A DNA stretch of 64,000 bases. It comes from PALSA-1004 sp963829085. Its GTDB lineage: Bacteria; Pseudomonadota; Gammaproteobacteria; Burkholderiales; SG8-41. This document shows positions 1 through 8,449 of the stretch, piece after piece (within the stretch, counting starts at the first letter, position 1; every line of letters starts with the position of its first letter). Position numbers and translations under genes: made by a program. The notes beneath the pieces were generated by a model. It made no database searches. It worked only from the letters and a program-made list of their open reading frames with translations, and was not told the origin of the DNA. The stretch is taken from positions 124,001 to 188,000 of the forward strand of contig CAWHHJ010000004.1 of NCBI GenBank assembly GCA_963829085.1. Reading direction: 5' to 3'.

Positions 1-1
1 G

Positions 2-172
2 TATACGAATCACCTCGAGCAGGCGCGCGCACAGTTGTCGCGAGGCCCGCGCAAGATGCCGACGATGCGATTGAACCCGAACGTGAAGAACCTCTTCGAT
101 TTCAAGTACGAAGATTTCACGCTCGAGAATTACGATCCTCATCCCGCGATCAAGGCGCCGGTCGCGGTTTAG
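2..172 (+). CDS. thyA: Thymidylate synthase, C-terminal fragment (5' end outside window)
   Basis: The frame is open from base 2 to a TAG at 170-172 and gives the last 56 residues of thymidylate synthase, which methylates dUMP to dTMP using methylenetetrahydrofolate. The tail contains the family's conserved ending, with YTNHLEQ, the LNP segment and a block resembling FDFKYEDFTLENYDPHP. It lies 35 bases upstream of folA on the same strand. This thyA-folA order is common in proteobacteria and makes functional sense, because the ThyA reaction produces the dihydrofolate that FolA reduces. The rest of the gene is outside the window. Confidence 0.93.
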   Translation, partial: YTNHLEQARAQLSRGPRKMPTMRLNPNVKNLFDFKYEDFTLENYDPHPAIKAPVAV

Positions 173-207
173 TCGCAGGCACAGAGACAAGCGGCTCGAA
201 AACACCG

Positions 208-711
208 GTGTCCGGCACGCGGAGCATATCCATTATCGTCGCGATGGCCAAAAATCGGGTCATCGGCGCCGACAAAAAGATTCCATGGCACCTGCCCGCC
301 GAGCTTGCCATGTTCAAGCGCATCACGATGGGCCATCACATCATCATGGGGCGCAATACCTGGGAATCGATCGGGCGACTGTTGCCGGGCCGCACGACCG
401 TTATCGTGACGCGACAGAGCGATTACAACGTTGCAGGAGCACTTATAGCTGAGTCTTTAGAAGCTGCGCTCAGTATGTGCCGTGGCGACGACGAGATTTT
501 TGTGATCGGCGGCGGCCAGCTATACGTAGGAGCATTACCGGTCTCGAACCGTATCTACCTGACCGAGGTGGATGCAGAAGTTGGCGGCGACACATTCATG
601 CCCGAGTTCTCACTCAGCGACTGGCGGGCAGTAAGCGTGGAATCCCATCCGGCAGACGACAGAAACCAATACAACTACAAAGTGACGGTATACGACCGGA
701 TTGTCTCGTAA
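208..711 (+). CDS. folA: Dihydrofolate reductase
   Basis: Reduces dihydrofolate to tetrahydrofolate with NADPH in the cytoplasm. The 167-residue length is normal for the family. The N-terminal strand and Met20-loop region read IVAMAKNRVIGADKKIPWHL, followed by the cofactor-binding MGRNTWESIG block and the GGGQLY motif near residue 101. The acidic active-site residue, usually Asp in bacteria, is Glu32 here, as in vertebrate enzymes. The start is GTG at 208 and the Shine-Dalgarno is weak. GTG was chosen because the conserved N-terminus begins only a few residues later. It probably shares a transcript with thyA and converges on the decarboxylase gene. Confidence 0.95.
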   Translation: MSGTRSISIIVAMAKNRVIGADKKIPWHLPAELAMFKRITMGHHIIMGRNTWESIGRLLPGRTTVIVTRQSDYNVAGALIAESLEAALSMCRGDDEIFVIGGGQLYVGALPVSNRIYLTEVDAEVGGDTFMPEFSLSDWRAVSVESHPADDRNQYNYKVTVYDRIVS

Positions 712-747
712 CACGCAGGCCCGTATGCCGCTCTGCGGCAACGCTGT

Positions 748-2994
748 TTACTTCTGCGCTACGCAATCGACGTAGTAACGCGAACGCCGGCTCGTCTCGT
801 CGGCGACGAGGCCATGAATGTCTGTGTCGAATCCCGGGAATTTCTGGTTGAACGTTTTCGCGAATTTCAGAAAACGCACGATGGTTGAATTGAAGCGCTC
901 ACCGGGAATGAGAAGCGGAATGCCCGGCGGATACGGGGTCAACAGAACGCTGGTCACGCGGCCCTCGAGCTGATCGATCTCAACACGATCGATCTCGCGA
1001 TGCGCGAGGCGCGACCATGCATCGGCGGGCTTCATGGCAGGGTCCATGTTCGAGAGATACATCTCCGTCGTAAGCCGGGCTACGTCGTTCGCTTTGTATA
1101 CGCTGTGAATCTGTGTGCACAAGTCGCGCAGTCCCACCTTCTCGTACTGGGGATACCGATTCACAAATTCCGGCAGGATGCGCCAAAGCGGACGGTTGTT
1201 GTCGTAATCGTCCTTGAACTGCTGCAACTCGGTAACCAGCGAATTCCAGCGCCCCTTGGTAATCCCGATCGTGAACATAATGAAGAACGAATACAGACCG
1301 GTCTTCTCGACGATGATGCCGTGCTCCGCGAGATACTTCGTCACCACCGCCGCAGGCATGCCCGGACTGGAAAACGATCCGGACACATCGAGGCCCGGCG
1401 TGATCACTGTCGCTTTGATCGGATCGAGCATGTTGAAGCCCGGCGCGAGATCTCCAAAGCCGTGCCAGCGATCGTTCGCTTTCAGCATCCAATCGTCACG
1501 ATTGCCGATACCTTCTTCGGCCAGATCTTCCGGTCCCCATACCTTGAACCACCACGAATCACCGTACTCTGCATCGATCTTGCGCATCGCACGCCTGAAA
1601 TCGAGGGCTTCCAAGATCGATTCTTCGACGAGTGCATTGCCGCCGGGCGGCTCCATCATGGCGGCCGCAACGTCGCACGAAGCGATGATGGCGTATTGCG
1701 GTGACGTGGACGTATGCATCAGATACGCTTCGTTGAAGCTGTGCCGGTCGAGCTTACGAAGCTCACTGTCCTGCACGAGGATCTGCGAGGCCTGAGAAAG
1801 ACCGGCGAGCATTTTGTGCGTCGACTGCGTAGAGAAGATAATCGATTCTTTGCAGCGCGGCCGGTTCAGCCCGATCGCATGCATGCCCTGGTATAAGTCA
1901 TGAAACGTGGCATGCGGCAGCCATGCTTCGTCGAAGTGCAAAGTATCGACCTTGCCGTCGAGCATCTGCTTGATGGTGTCGACGTTGTAGAGAATGCCGT
2001 CATACGTGCTCTGGGTCAGCGTGAGCACACGCGGCTTCGCGCTGACCTCGCGCGCAAACGGATTCGCCTGGATCTTTTTCTCGATGTTTTCCCAGCGAAA
2101 TTCCTCCAGCGGGATCGGGCCGATGATCCCGAAGTTGTTTCGCGTCGGCATGAGAAACACGGGTACCGCACCGGTCATGGTAATTGCATGTAGGATCGAT
2201 ACGTGGCAATTGCGGTCCACCAGGACGACATCACCGGGCGCAACGGTCGAGTGCCATACCATCTTGTTGGACGTCGATGTGCCATTCGTCGTGAAATACA
2301 AATGATCACATCCGAAGATACGCGCGGCGTTGCGTTCGGAGGCGGCGACAGGTCCCGAGTGATCAAGCAATTGGCCGAGCTCGTCGACTGCGTTGCAGAC
2401 GTCGGCGCGCAACATGTTTTCACCGAAGAACTGGTGAAACATCTGACCCACCGGGCTCTTCAAAAATGCGACGCCGCCGGAATGTCCGGGGCAATGCCAT
2501 GAATACGATCCATCCTGCGCGTAATTCGTCAATGCACGAAAGAATGGCGGAGCAAGGCCGTCGAGGTAGGTGCGCGTTTCACGCACGATGTGCCGCGCGA
2601 CAAACTCCGGCGTGTCCTCGAACATATGAATGAAGCCGTGCAACTCGCGCAGGATGTCGTTCGGGACATGACGGGAGGTTTTCGTTTCCCCATACAGATA
2701 AATCGGGATATCGGCGTTGCGAAAACGAATTTCCTCGATAAACGCGCGCAGATTCAATACCGCCTGGTCGATCTCGGGCCCGGGTGTGAACTCCTCATCG
2801 TCGATCGAAAGGATGAAAGCCGACGCGCGCGATTGCTGTTGCGCGAACTGAGAAAGATCGCTGTACGTCGTGACCCCGATGACTTCGATGCCCTCGTCTT
2901 CGATTGCCTTGGCAAGCGCACGGATGCCGAGTCCGCTCGCGTTTTCCGAGCGGAAGTCCTCATCTATGACGATGACGGGGAAATGGAATTTCAT
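748..2994 (-). CDS. PLP-dependent Orn/Lys/Arg decarboxylase (fold type I, inducible-type)
   Basis: Decarboxylates a basic amino acid (arginine, lysine or ornithine) to a polyamine, for polyamine supply or acid resistance. The 748 residues match the large biodegradative family: an N-terminal wing domain (about 1-125), a PLP-binding core, and a C-terminal domain. The Schiff-base lysine is K394 in STHK, and the cofactor-contacting aspartate is in HFDEAW near residue 355. The start has a good AAGGAG seven bases upstream. The substrate cannot be decided from sequence alone, since betaproteobacterial members are annotated as Arg, Lys or Orn decarboxylases. It converges with folA. A GCCGGC/GCCGGC hairpin lies in its 5' region at 3023-3040. 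Confidence 0.93.
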   Translation of the reverse strand: MKFHFPVIVIDEDFRSENASGLGIRALAKAIEDEGIEVIGVTTYSDLSQFAQQQSRASAFILSIDDEEFTPGPEIDQAVLNLRAFIEEIRFRNADIPIYLYGETKTSRHVPNDILRELHGFIHMFEDTPEFVARHIVRETRTYLDGLAPPFFRALTNYAQDGSYSWHCPGHSGGVAFLKSPVGQMFHQFFGENMLRADVCNAVDELGQLLDHSGPVAASERNAARIFGCDHLYFTTNGTSTSNKMVWHSTVAPGDVVLVDRNCHVSILHAITMTGAVPVFLMPTRNNFGIIGPIPLEEFRWENIEKKIQANPFAREVSAKPRVLTLTQSTYDGILYNVDTIKQMLDGKVDTLHFDEAWLPHATFHDLYQGMHAIGLNRPRCKESIIFSTQSTHKMLAGLSQASQILVQDSELRKLDRHSFNEAYLMHTSTSPQYAIIASCDVAAAMMEPPGGNALVEESILEALDFRRAMRKIDAEYGDSWWFKVWGPEDLAEEGIGNRDDWMLKANDRWHGFGDLAPGFNMLDPIKATVITPGLDVSGSFSSPGMPAAVVTKYLAEHGIIVEKTGLYSFFIMFTIGITKGRWNSLVTELQQFKDDYDNNRPLWRILPEFVNRYPQYEKVGLRDLCTQIHSVYKANDVARLTTEMYLSNMDPAMKPADAWSRLAHREIDRVEIDQLEGRVTSVLLTPYPPGIPLLIPGERFNSTIVRFLKFAKTFNQKFPGFDTDIHGLVADETSRRSRYYVDCVAQK

Positions 2995-3150
2995 GCTGCG
3001 CTCCTTACAGTGGCAGGCAGACGCCGGCTGTGCGGCCGGCGACCTGTAAACGGCAACACTTCAACTGCGATTGTGGAAGAAATCGACTACCACTGCCAGA
3101 CCGAACACGAGAGGACCGCAGGGACTGCGCCTCCGCCGCCCTGAGAGGTT

Positions 3151-4240
3151 TCAAGTGTTCTGAATCACGATCTTCGGGAAGACCGCCGAATGGTCTTGCT
3201 GCTTCTCAGCTATTTTGACGGCTACCCGGCGTGCGATTTGGCGATATATCTCGGCGACACGACCGTCGGGATTCGCGACGACAGTCGGCTTGCCCGAGTC
3301 GGCCTGCTCCCGGATCGAAATATCAAGCGGCAATGATCCGAGTAAATCGACAGCATAGTCCTTGCTCATGCGACTGCCGCCGCCTGAGCCGAACACGTGT
3401 TCCTCATGTCCGCATTTCGAGCAGATGTGCAAGCTCATGTTCTCGACGATGCCGAGGATGGGAATGTTGACCTTCTCAAACATCTTGAGGCCTTTGCGGG
3501 CGTCCATGAGCGCGATGTCCTGCGGTGTGGTGACAATGATTGCGCCGGTGACGGGTACCTTTTGCGCGAGGGTGAGCTGGATGTCGCCAGTGCCGGGCGG
3601 CAGATCTACGACAAGATAATCGATGTCCCGCCAATTCGTCTCGTTGAGCAACTGCTCGAGCGCCTGCGTCACCATTGGTCCACGCCAGACCATCGGCGTT
3701 TCGACATCGATGAGGAACCCGATCGACATCGCCTGAATGCCGTGGCCTTCCAACGGCTCGAGGCGCTTGCCGTCCCTCGACTCGGGCCGTCCGGTGATGC
3801 CGAGCATCGTGGGTTGCGACGGCCCGTAGATATCCGCGTCTAGCATGCCCACACTTGCGCCTTCGGCAGCCAGCGCCAGTGCCAGATTCACTGCGGTGGT
3901 GCTTTTACCGACTCCCCCTTTGCCGGATGCCACCGCTATGATGTTCTTCACGTTGGGAATGAGTTTCACGCCGCGCTGGACCGCATGCGTGACGATCTTT
4001 ATGGTGACATTCGCGCTGACATCGCCTATGCCCGGAGATGCCCTTGAGCTTGGCGATCACCGCTTTGCGAATCGGCTCGACCTGCGTCTTCGCGGGATAT
4101 CCCAGCACGATGTCGAGTGAGACGTCGTCGCCGTCGATCTTGATATTCTTTGCTTCCTTGCCGGTGACGTAGTCCTTGCCCGTATTCGGGTCGGTAAGCT
4201 CTTTCAATGCAGCCTGGACTTGCTGCTCGGTTATTGCCAT
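3151..4240 (-). CDS. apbC: Iron-sulfur cluster carrier ATPase Mrp/ApbC, one internal frameshift
   Basis: Cytosolic P-loop ATPase that carries Fe-S clusters to apoproteins. The first part (from ATG 4240) is the MIP18/DUF59 domain, with TDPNTGKDYVTGK and VLGYPAKTQ. The second part is the Mrp NTPase with the deviant Walker A SGKGGVGKST, DADIYGPSQPT, and the CSKC pair that bridges a cluster in the dimer. The two parts lie in different frames. Dropping one base near 4036 joins them as ...KLKGI-PGIGDVSANV..., a continuous family-like sequence of about 362 residues. The upstream region is divergent from metG, as is usual in proteobacteria. I infer an intact gene with a sequencing insertion. Confidence 0.9.
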
Positions 4241-4375
4241 GGCACATCCGTGGATCGTAAGTAAGTGCGGCGCAATTCTAAACAATTACCGGTTGAACGC
4301 CTAACGAAACCGGCCGCATAACAGTGCGCGCATTGGCGTTTGTTACAATTCCTGCTCACCCAGCATAAGCAGACG

Positions 4376-6144
4376 ATGAAACGCCGACTTTTTGTCACCA
4401 CCGCGCTGCCGTATGCCAACGGCTCATTCCATATCGGTCATATTATGGAGTACATCCAGGCCGATATCTGGGTGCGTTTCCAGCGGATGCAAGGGCACGA
4501 AGTTCATTTCGTGTGCGCCGACGACGCGCACGGCGCGCCGATCATGCTCAAGGCGGAATCCGAAGGCGTGACGCCCGAGCAGCTCGTCGCTCGCATCGCG
4601 GCTGAGCGCCCCAAGTATCTCGAGGGTTTCCACATCGAGTTCGACAACTGGTATTCGACGCACTCGCCGGAGAACACCGAGCTGTCGCAGGACATCTATC
4701 GGCGCCTCGATTGTGCAAAGCTCATAGACAAGCGGGCTATCGAGCAGTTCTACGATCCCGTGAAGAACATGTTTCTAGCCGATCGGTACATCAAAGGCGA
4801 GTGCCCCAAATGCGGCGCGAAGGATCAATATGGGGACGCGTGCGAGGTGTGCGGTTCCGTCTACGCGCCGACCGATCTGAAGAACCCGTATTCAACGCTG
4901 TCCGGCTCGAGGCCGATACTCAAGAGCTTCTGAACATTACTTTTTTCGGCTTTCGGATCCGCGCTGCGTAGAGTTCCTGCGCGATTGGCTCGCAAATCCC
5001 GGCTTGCAGTCCCAGGTCGCCAACAAGGCGAAAGAATGGCTCGAAGGAAAAGGCGACAAAGCGCTTGGGGACTGGGACATCTCCCGCGATGCACCCTACT
5101 TCGGGATACCGATACCGGATGCTCCGGGCAAATACTTCTACGTCTGGCTGGACGCGCCCGTGGGCTATCTCGCGAGCTTCAAGAATTATCTCGCCAGCGA
5201 GAAATACAAAGAGAACGCCAAGGCGCGCGGGTACGAGCGCTTATACACATTCGACGAATTCCTCGCTGATTCAACGACAGAGCAAATCCACTTCATCGGC
5301 AAGGACATCATCTACTTCCATACGCTGTTCTGGCCGGCGATGCTGGAATTTGCAAACCGCGGGCGCGATGCAGCGGAAGACAAGACCGCATTGAAGCCGT
5401 GGCACTACAAGGTACCCGCGCAGATCAACGTGCACGGCTTCATTACCGTGTCCGGCGAGAAAATGTCCAAGTCGCGCGGCACCGGCATCAGCCCGCTGCG
5501 CTACCTCGAAGTCGGCATGAACGCCGAATGGCTGCGCTATTACATCGCGGCTAAGCTGAATGCCAGCGTCGAAGACATCGATTTCAATCCCGACGATTTC
5601 ATGGCGCGGGTGAATAGCGACCTGATCGGCAAGTACGTGAATATCGTGAGTCGTGCGTACCGGCTTCATCACTAAGCAGTTTGATGGACGTTCTCCTGAA
5701 CCGCGACTCGAACATTAAGGGACAATCGTTACGTGGGCGGGCACTGTCGAGCGATCAGGCCGCGGACGAAGCATCGCAGGTGTACGAGGAACGCGAATTC
5801 GGCAAAGGCGTTCGCGCGGTAATGGATCTACGCGGATCGAATCGAATAAGCGTTCGATCGCGAAAAGCCTTGGGAACTTGCCAAAAACGGACGGGACTCT
5901 GCAAAACGTCGCTCTGCACGAAGTGTGTAGTGACTGCATCGATGCTTTCGATCGCCTGACCTATGCCTTGGCACCGATCCTGCCGGCAGACCGCGACGCA
6001 AGTCGCGCAGCTGTTAGGCCTACGCGGAGCCTCTCACATGGGCCGATATTGACAACGCTGACTCGTGAAGATCAAGCCGTATAAGCATTTAATGAGCCGC
6101 GTCGAAGAAAAACAACTCGATGCGCTCTTCGAGATCGACGCTTC
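4376..6144 (+). pseudogene. metG: Methionyl-tRNA synthetase, catalytic and anticodon domains, multiply frameshifted
   Basis: MetG charges tRNA-Met with methionine. The Rossmann half starts at ATG 4376 with TALPYANGSFHIGH, and the zinc knuckle CPKCGAKDQYGDACEVCG follows. One extra T near 4928 splits the frame. The second piece carries WLDAPVGY and the KMSKS loop. After another shift near 5657, the anticodon domain survives only as short islands in changing frames: TGFITKQFDG, VYEEREFGKGVRAVM, FDREKPWELAK, LHEVCSDCIDAFDRLTYALAPILP, ATQVAQLLGLR, EPLTWADIDNADS, KIKPYKHLMSRV. Most steps are +1. The gene then meets the DUF559 unit, and its C-terminal domain resumes at 6645. metG is essential, so either another copy exists or much of this is sequence error. 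Confidence 0.85.
6119..6144 (+). repeat. Left copy of imperfect direct repeat bounding the DUF559 unit
   Basis: GATGCGCTCT (6119-6128), three bases, then AGATCGACG (6132-6140) and CTTC. The same two blocks in the same order occur at 6644-6670 with a four-base spacer. About 23 of 28 aligned columns match. The copy lies in the metG reading frame as D-A-L-F-E-I-D. It could be a target duplication from insertion of the unit between the copies, but this is inference. Confidence 0.6.
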
Positions 6145-6184
6145 TCCCCCGCTACCTCCGCGACAGGGGCCGGGGGTGAGGGAA
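6141..6184 (+). repeat. Left terminal inverted repeat of the DUF559 unit
   Basis: A C-rich then G-rich stretch beginning CTTCTCCCCC and ending GGGGGTGAGGGAA. It aligns with the reverse complement of 6591-6633 over about 44 columns, roughly three quarters identical, including AGGGGCC and GGGGTGA. Its internal hairpin is less perfect than that of the right copy. Confidence 0.65.
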
Positions 6185-6219
6185 AAGCCGGCGCTAAACA
6201 AACACTAAAAAAGCCTCCC

Positions 6220-6754
6220 GTGCCGGAGACACTTCTGGCGTTTGCTCGCAAGCTGCGCACCGAGCAGACCGACGCTGAGCAGCTGATGTGGGCGCTGTTG
6301 CGCGACGGTCGAATAGCAAAGGCAAAATTCCGTCGCCAACACCCTGATCGAAGTGCAATCACGAAAATACGTCCTCGATTTCTACTGTGACGAGTTGAAG
6401 CTTGCCGTCGAGCTCGACGGCGGTCAGCATCAAGAAAGGTCGGGCGCGGATGAAGCCGGGACGAACGCGCTGAATAAGGCTGGCATTAAGGTGCTGCGCT
6501 TCTCGAACAACGATGTACTCAAGGACACCGATGCCGTGTTGGAGTCACTATGGAACGAAATAATGGATAAATCTTCTTCGGAGAAAACTCTTCCTTCACC
6601 CCAGGCCCCTCTCCCGAAAGGAGAGGGGGAAGTCATGGGCGCTGATGCGCTCTATAAAGATCGACGACTTCACAAAAATCGATCTGCGCATCGCAAAGAT
6701 CACCAATGCAGAGCATGTCGAAGGCGCCGACAAACTGCTGAAGCTCACGCTTGA
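6220..6754 (+). CDS. DUF559 (Vsr/restriction-endonuclease-like) protein, one frameshift
   Basis: The first segment, from GTG 6220, reads LAFARKLRTEQTDAEQLMWA and then KFRRQHP. The second, in the next frame after an extra base between about 6330 and 6352, reads KYVLDFYCDELKLAVELDGG, then QH, and later VLRFSNNDVLKDTDAVLESLW. These are the conserved blocks of the DUF559 family, which has the PD-(D/E)XK/Vsr-like fold; the family is generally regarded as predicted nuclease. The DFYC...ELDGGQH region holds the likely metal-binding Asp and Glu. The domain ends near 6567. The frame stays open through the right repeat, giving a low-complexity tail (PSPQAPLPKGEGE), and ends in metG sequence at 6754. 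Function in this locus is unknown. Confidence 0.75.
6591..6633 (+). repeat. Right terminal inverted repeat with perfect hairpin
   Basis: Contains a perfect 9-bp stem, CCCCTCTCC (6606-6614) and GGAGAGGGG (6620-6628), around a CGAAA loop. It is the inverted counterpart of 6141-6184. It resembles the interspersed palindromic repeats often seen near DUF559 ORFs in proteobacteria; that comparison is from memory, not from a search. The GGAGAGGGGG strand also forms a Shine-Dalgarno-like stretch upstream of ATG 6645. Confidence 0.7.
6644..6670 (+). repeat. Right copy of imperfect direct repeat
   Basis: GATGCGCTCT (6644-6653), ATAA, AGATCGACG (6658-6666), A, CTTC. Same order of blocks as 6119-6144. 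It lies inside the start of the MetG C-terminal domain, reading through K-I-D-D-F. Confidence 0.6.
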
Positions 6755-6977
6755 TGTCGGCTCATTGGGCGCGCGGCAGGTGTTCGCCGGCATCAAGTCG
6801 GCTTACGACCCGGCAAGTCTTGTCGGCAAGCTGACTGTCGTCGTCGCGAATCTCGCGCCGCGCAAAATGAAATTCGGTCTCTCTGAGGGAATGATACTCG
6901 CCGCCTCGGGTGATACTCCTGGAATCTTTCTGCTGACTCCTGACGCGGGCGCGGAGCCCGGCATGCGCGTGAAGTAA
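6645..6977 (+). CDS. metG: MetG C-terminal tRNA-binding domain (EMAP-II/Trbp111-like), separated from the rest of metG
   Basis: 110 residues beginning MRSIKIDDFTKIDLRIAKI and containing EHVEGADKLLKLTLDVG, FAGIKSAYDP and VANLAPRKMKFGLSEGMIL, the standard C-terminal OB-fold domain that dimerises MetRS and helps bind tRNA. Upstream metG sequence is in a different frame and is cut off by the DUF559 unit. ATG 6645 has GGGGG about 15-20 bases upstream within the right repeat, so separate translation is conceivable. Free-standing versions of this domain (Trbp111, CsaA) exist in other bacteria. The simplest alternative is that it is only the tail of the disrupted metG. It is followed after 31 bases by the M20 peptidase gene. 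Confidence 0.85.
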   Translation: MRSIKIDDFTKIDLRIAKITNAEHVEGADKLLKLTLDVGSLGARQVFAGIKSAYDPASLVGKLTVVVANLAPRKMKFGLSEGMILAASGDTPGIFLLTPDAGAEPGMRVK

Positions 6978-7008
6978 TCAAACGCAGTTGCACGGATCGA
7001 GGATCTAC

Positions 7009-8427
7009 ATGAGGAAAGTAGAGTTCACGTCGCACATTGCAGCAACCGCAATTTTGTTCTCGTCGGTATGCGCGCTAGGTCAGCCGCAGGCGCCGGAGGC
7101 CGAACGAAAACTATTTCGCGAGATTTATCAGGAACTGATTGAGATAAACACCACCGACTCGGTCGGCGACACGACCCTGGCAGCCAGGGCGATGGCCGCA
7201 CGCCTCAAAAGCGCCGGATTCGCCGACGCGGACATGCAAATCGTGGTGCCGCCCGGCGCGCCGAAGAAGGGCAATCTCGTCGCGCGTCTGAAAGGCACGG
7301 GCGCTAAGAAGCCGCTGCTGCTGCTTGCGCACATTGACGTTGTCGAAGCGAAACGCGAGGACTGGGAACGCGACCCGTTCAAGCTGGTTGAAGAAGGCGG
7401 ATATTTCTGGGCACGCGGGTCAGTGGACGACAAGGCGATGGCGTCGATATTTGTCGCCAACATGATCCGCTATAAAAAAGAAGGGTACAAGCCTGATCGC
7501 GATCTTATTCTTGCGCTCACCTCCGATGAAGAGCTCGGTTCGACCTCGAAGTGGAATGGCGCGAACTGGCTGGTCAAGAACAATCGCGAGCTTGTCGATG
7601 CGGACTTTGGCCTCAACGAAGGCGGCGGTGGCGAACTGAAGGACGGCAAACCGCTGCTCAATCGGGTGCAGGCTGCTGAGAAAGTATCGGTGCACTTTCG
7701 TCTTGAGGTCAGGAATCCGGGCGGCCACAGCTCGCGGCCGCGCCCCGACAATGCGATTTACGAACTCGCCGAAGGCCTCGCGAAATTCGGCAAGTTCAGC
7801 TTTCCGGTGAAGCTTAACGAGACCACACGCACTTATTTCTCGCGCAGTGCGCAACTCCAGGCCGGCCAAATGGCCGATGACATGCGCGCAGTCGCACGTG
7901 ATACACCCGACCTCGAGGCGGCGGCGCGACTGGCGAAGTCACCGACTTACAATTCAACGCTGCGCACAACCTGTGTCGCGACACGACTCGACGGCGGACA
8001 CGCGAACAACGCCCTGCCGCAAAGCGCCCGCGCCACGATCAATTGCCGCATACTGCCGGGAGAGCCGCCGGACGAAGTGCTCAAAACGATCCAGCAAATC
8101 GTCGGCGAAAAGGTCAAGGTCACGAGGGGCAGTGAACCGGTACCCAGCGCACCGTCGCCGCTGCGGCCCGATGTCATGGGTCCGATCGAAAAAATTACCA
8201 GTGAGACATGGCCCGGGGTGACCGTGATCCCGGCGATGAGTACGGGAGCTACGGATTCGAGATTCATGCGCAACGCCGGCATTCCAATGTATGGCGTCTC
8301 GGGTTTATTCATCGATCAGGACGACAACCGCTCGCACGGACTCAACGAGCGCATGCCGGTGAAATCGCTCTACGACGGCCACGAATTCCTCTACCGCCTG
8401 GTCAAGGAATTGGCCGGCGGAAAGTAG
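7009..8427 (+). CDS. Exported M20-family metallopeptidase
   Basis: Zinc-dependent exopeptidase or deacylase of the ArgE/DapE/PepV superfamily, predicted to act in the periplasm. The start at ATG 7009 is preferred because GAGG lies six bases upstream and it opens a signal peptide (MRKVEFTSHIAATAILFSSV, then CALGQ). Metal ligands and catalytic residues appear in AHIDVVEA (about residues 107-114), SVDDKA and TSDEELGS, then a lid domain with NPGGHSSRP and a final SHGLNERM histidine. At about 472 residues it is longer than ArgE and closer to the M20 dipeptidases. The substrate cannot be told from sequence. The following enolase-superfamily gene is 22 bases downstream, so the two may be cotranscribed. 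Confidence 0.88.
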   Translation: MRKVEFTSHIAATAILFSSVCALGQPQAPEAERKLFREIYQELIEINTTDSVGDTTLAARAMAARLKSAGFADADMQIVVPPGAPKKGNLVARLKGTGAKKPLLLLAHIDVVEAKREDWERDPFKLVEEGGYFWARGSVDDKAMASIFVANMIRYKKEGYKPDRDLILALTSDEELGSTSKWNGANWLVKNNRELVDADFGLNEGGGGELKDGKPLLNRVQAAEKVSVHFRLEVRNPGGHSSRPRPDNAIYELAEGLAKFGKFSFPVKLNETTRTYFSRSAQLQAGQMADDMRAVARDTPDLEAAARLAKSPTYNSTLRTTCVATRLDGGHANNALPQSARATINCRILPGEPPDEVLKTIQQIVGEKVKVTRGSEPVPSAPSPLRPDVMGPIEKITSETWPGVTVIPAMSTGATDSRFMRNAGIPMYGVSGLFIDQDDNRSHGLNERMPVKSLYDGHEFLYRLVKELAGGK

Positions 8428-8449
8428 CATCGACGATCAGACGACAATC

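Larger units (their letters stand above)
6141..6643 (+). mobile_element. Candidate mobile unit: DUF559 endonuclease ORF between inverted repeats, inside metG
   Basis: About 500 bp that separate the end of the MetG anticodon domain (KPYKHLMSRV) from its C-terminal tRNA-binding domain. In order: left inverted repeat (6141-6184), a Vsr-like DUF559 ORF (from GTG 6220), right inverted repeat (6591-6633). Imperfect direct repeats lie just outside (6119-6144 and 6644-6670). The matching ATCGAC positions of the direct repeats are 526 bp apart. Removing the one extra base that splits the DUF559 ORF gives 525, a multiple of three. No transposase is encoded. It could be a REP-like palindromic unit mobilised by the endonuclease or by a RAYT transposase elsewhere. 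Mobility is not shown by this sequence alone. Confidence 0.6.

Noticed and set aside
1000..1704. Open frame of 234 codons opposite the decarboxylase gene
   Set aside because: Antisense shadow of a strongly supported gene; Arg/His-rich composition with no family motif.
3023..3040. GCCGGC hairpin between apbC and the decarboxylase gene as a terminator
   Set aside because: Six-pair stem without a T run in either direction; too weak to call.
6353..6754. Treating the DUF559 second segment as a complete gene with its own start
   Set aside because: The conserved N-terminal block lies in the preceding frame from 6220, so this is only the second half of the same ORF.
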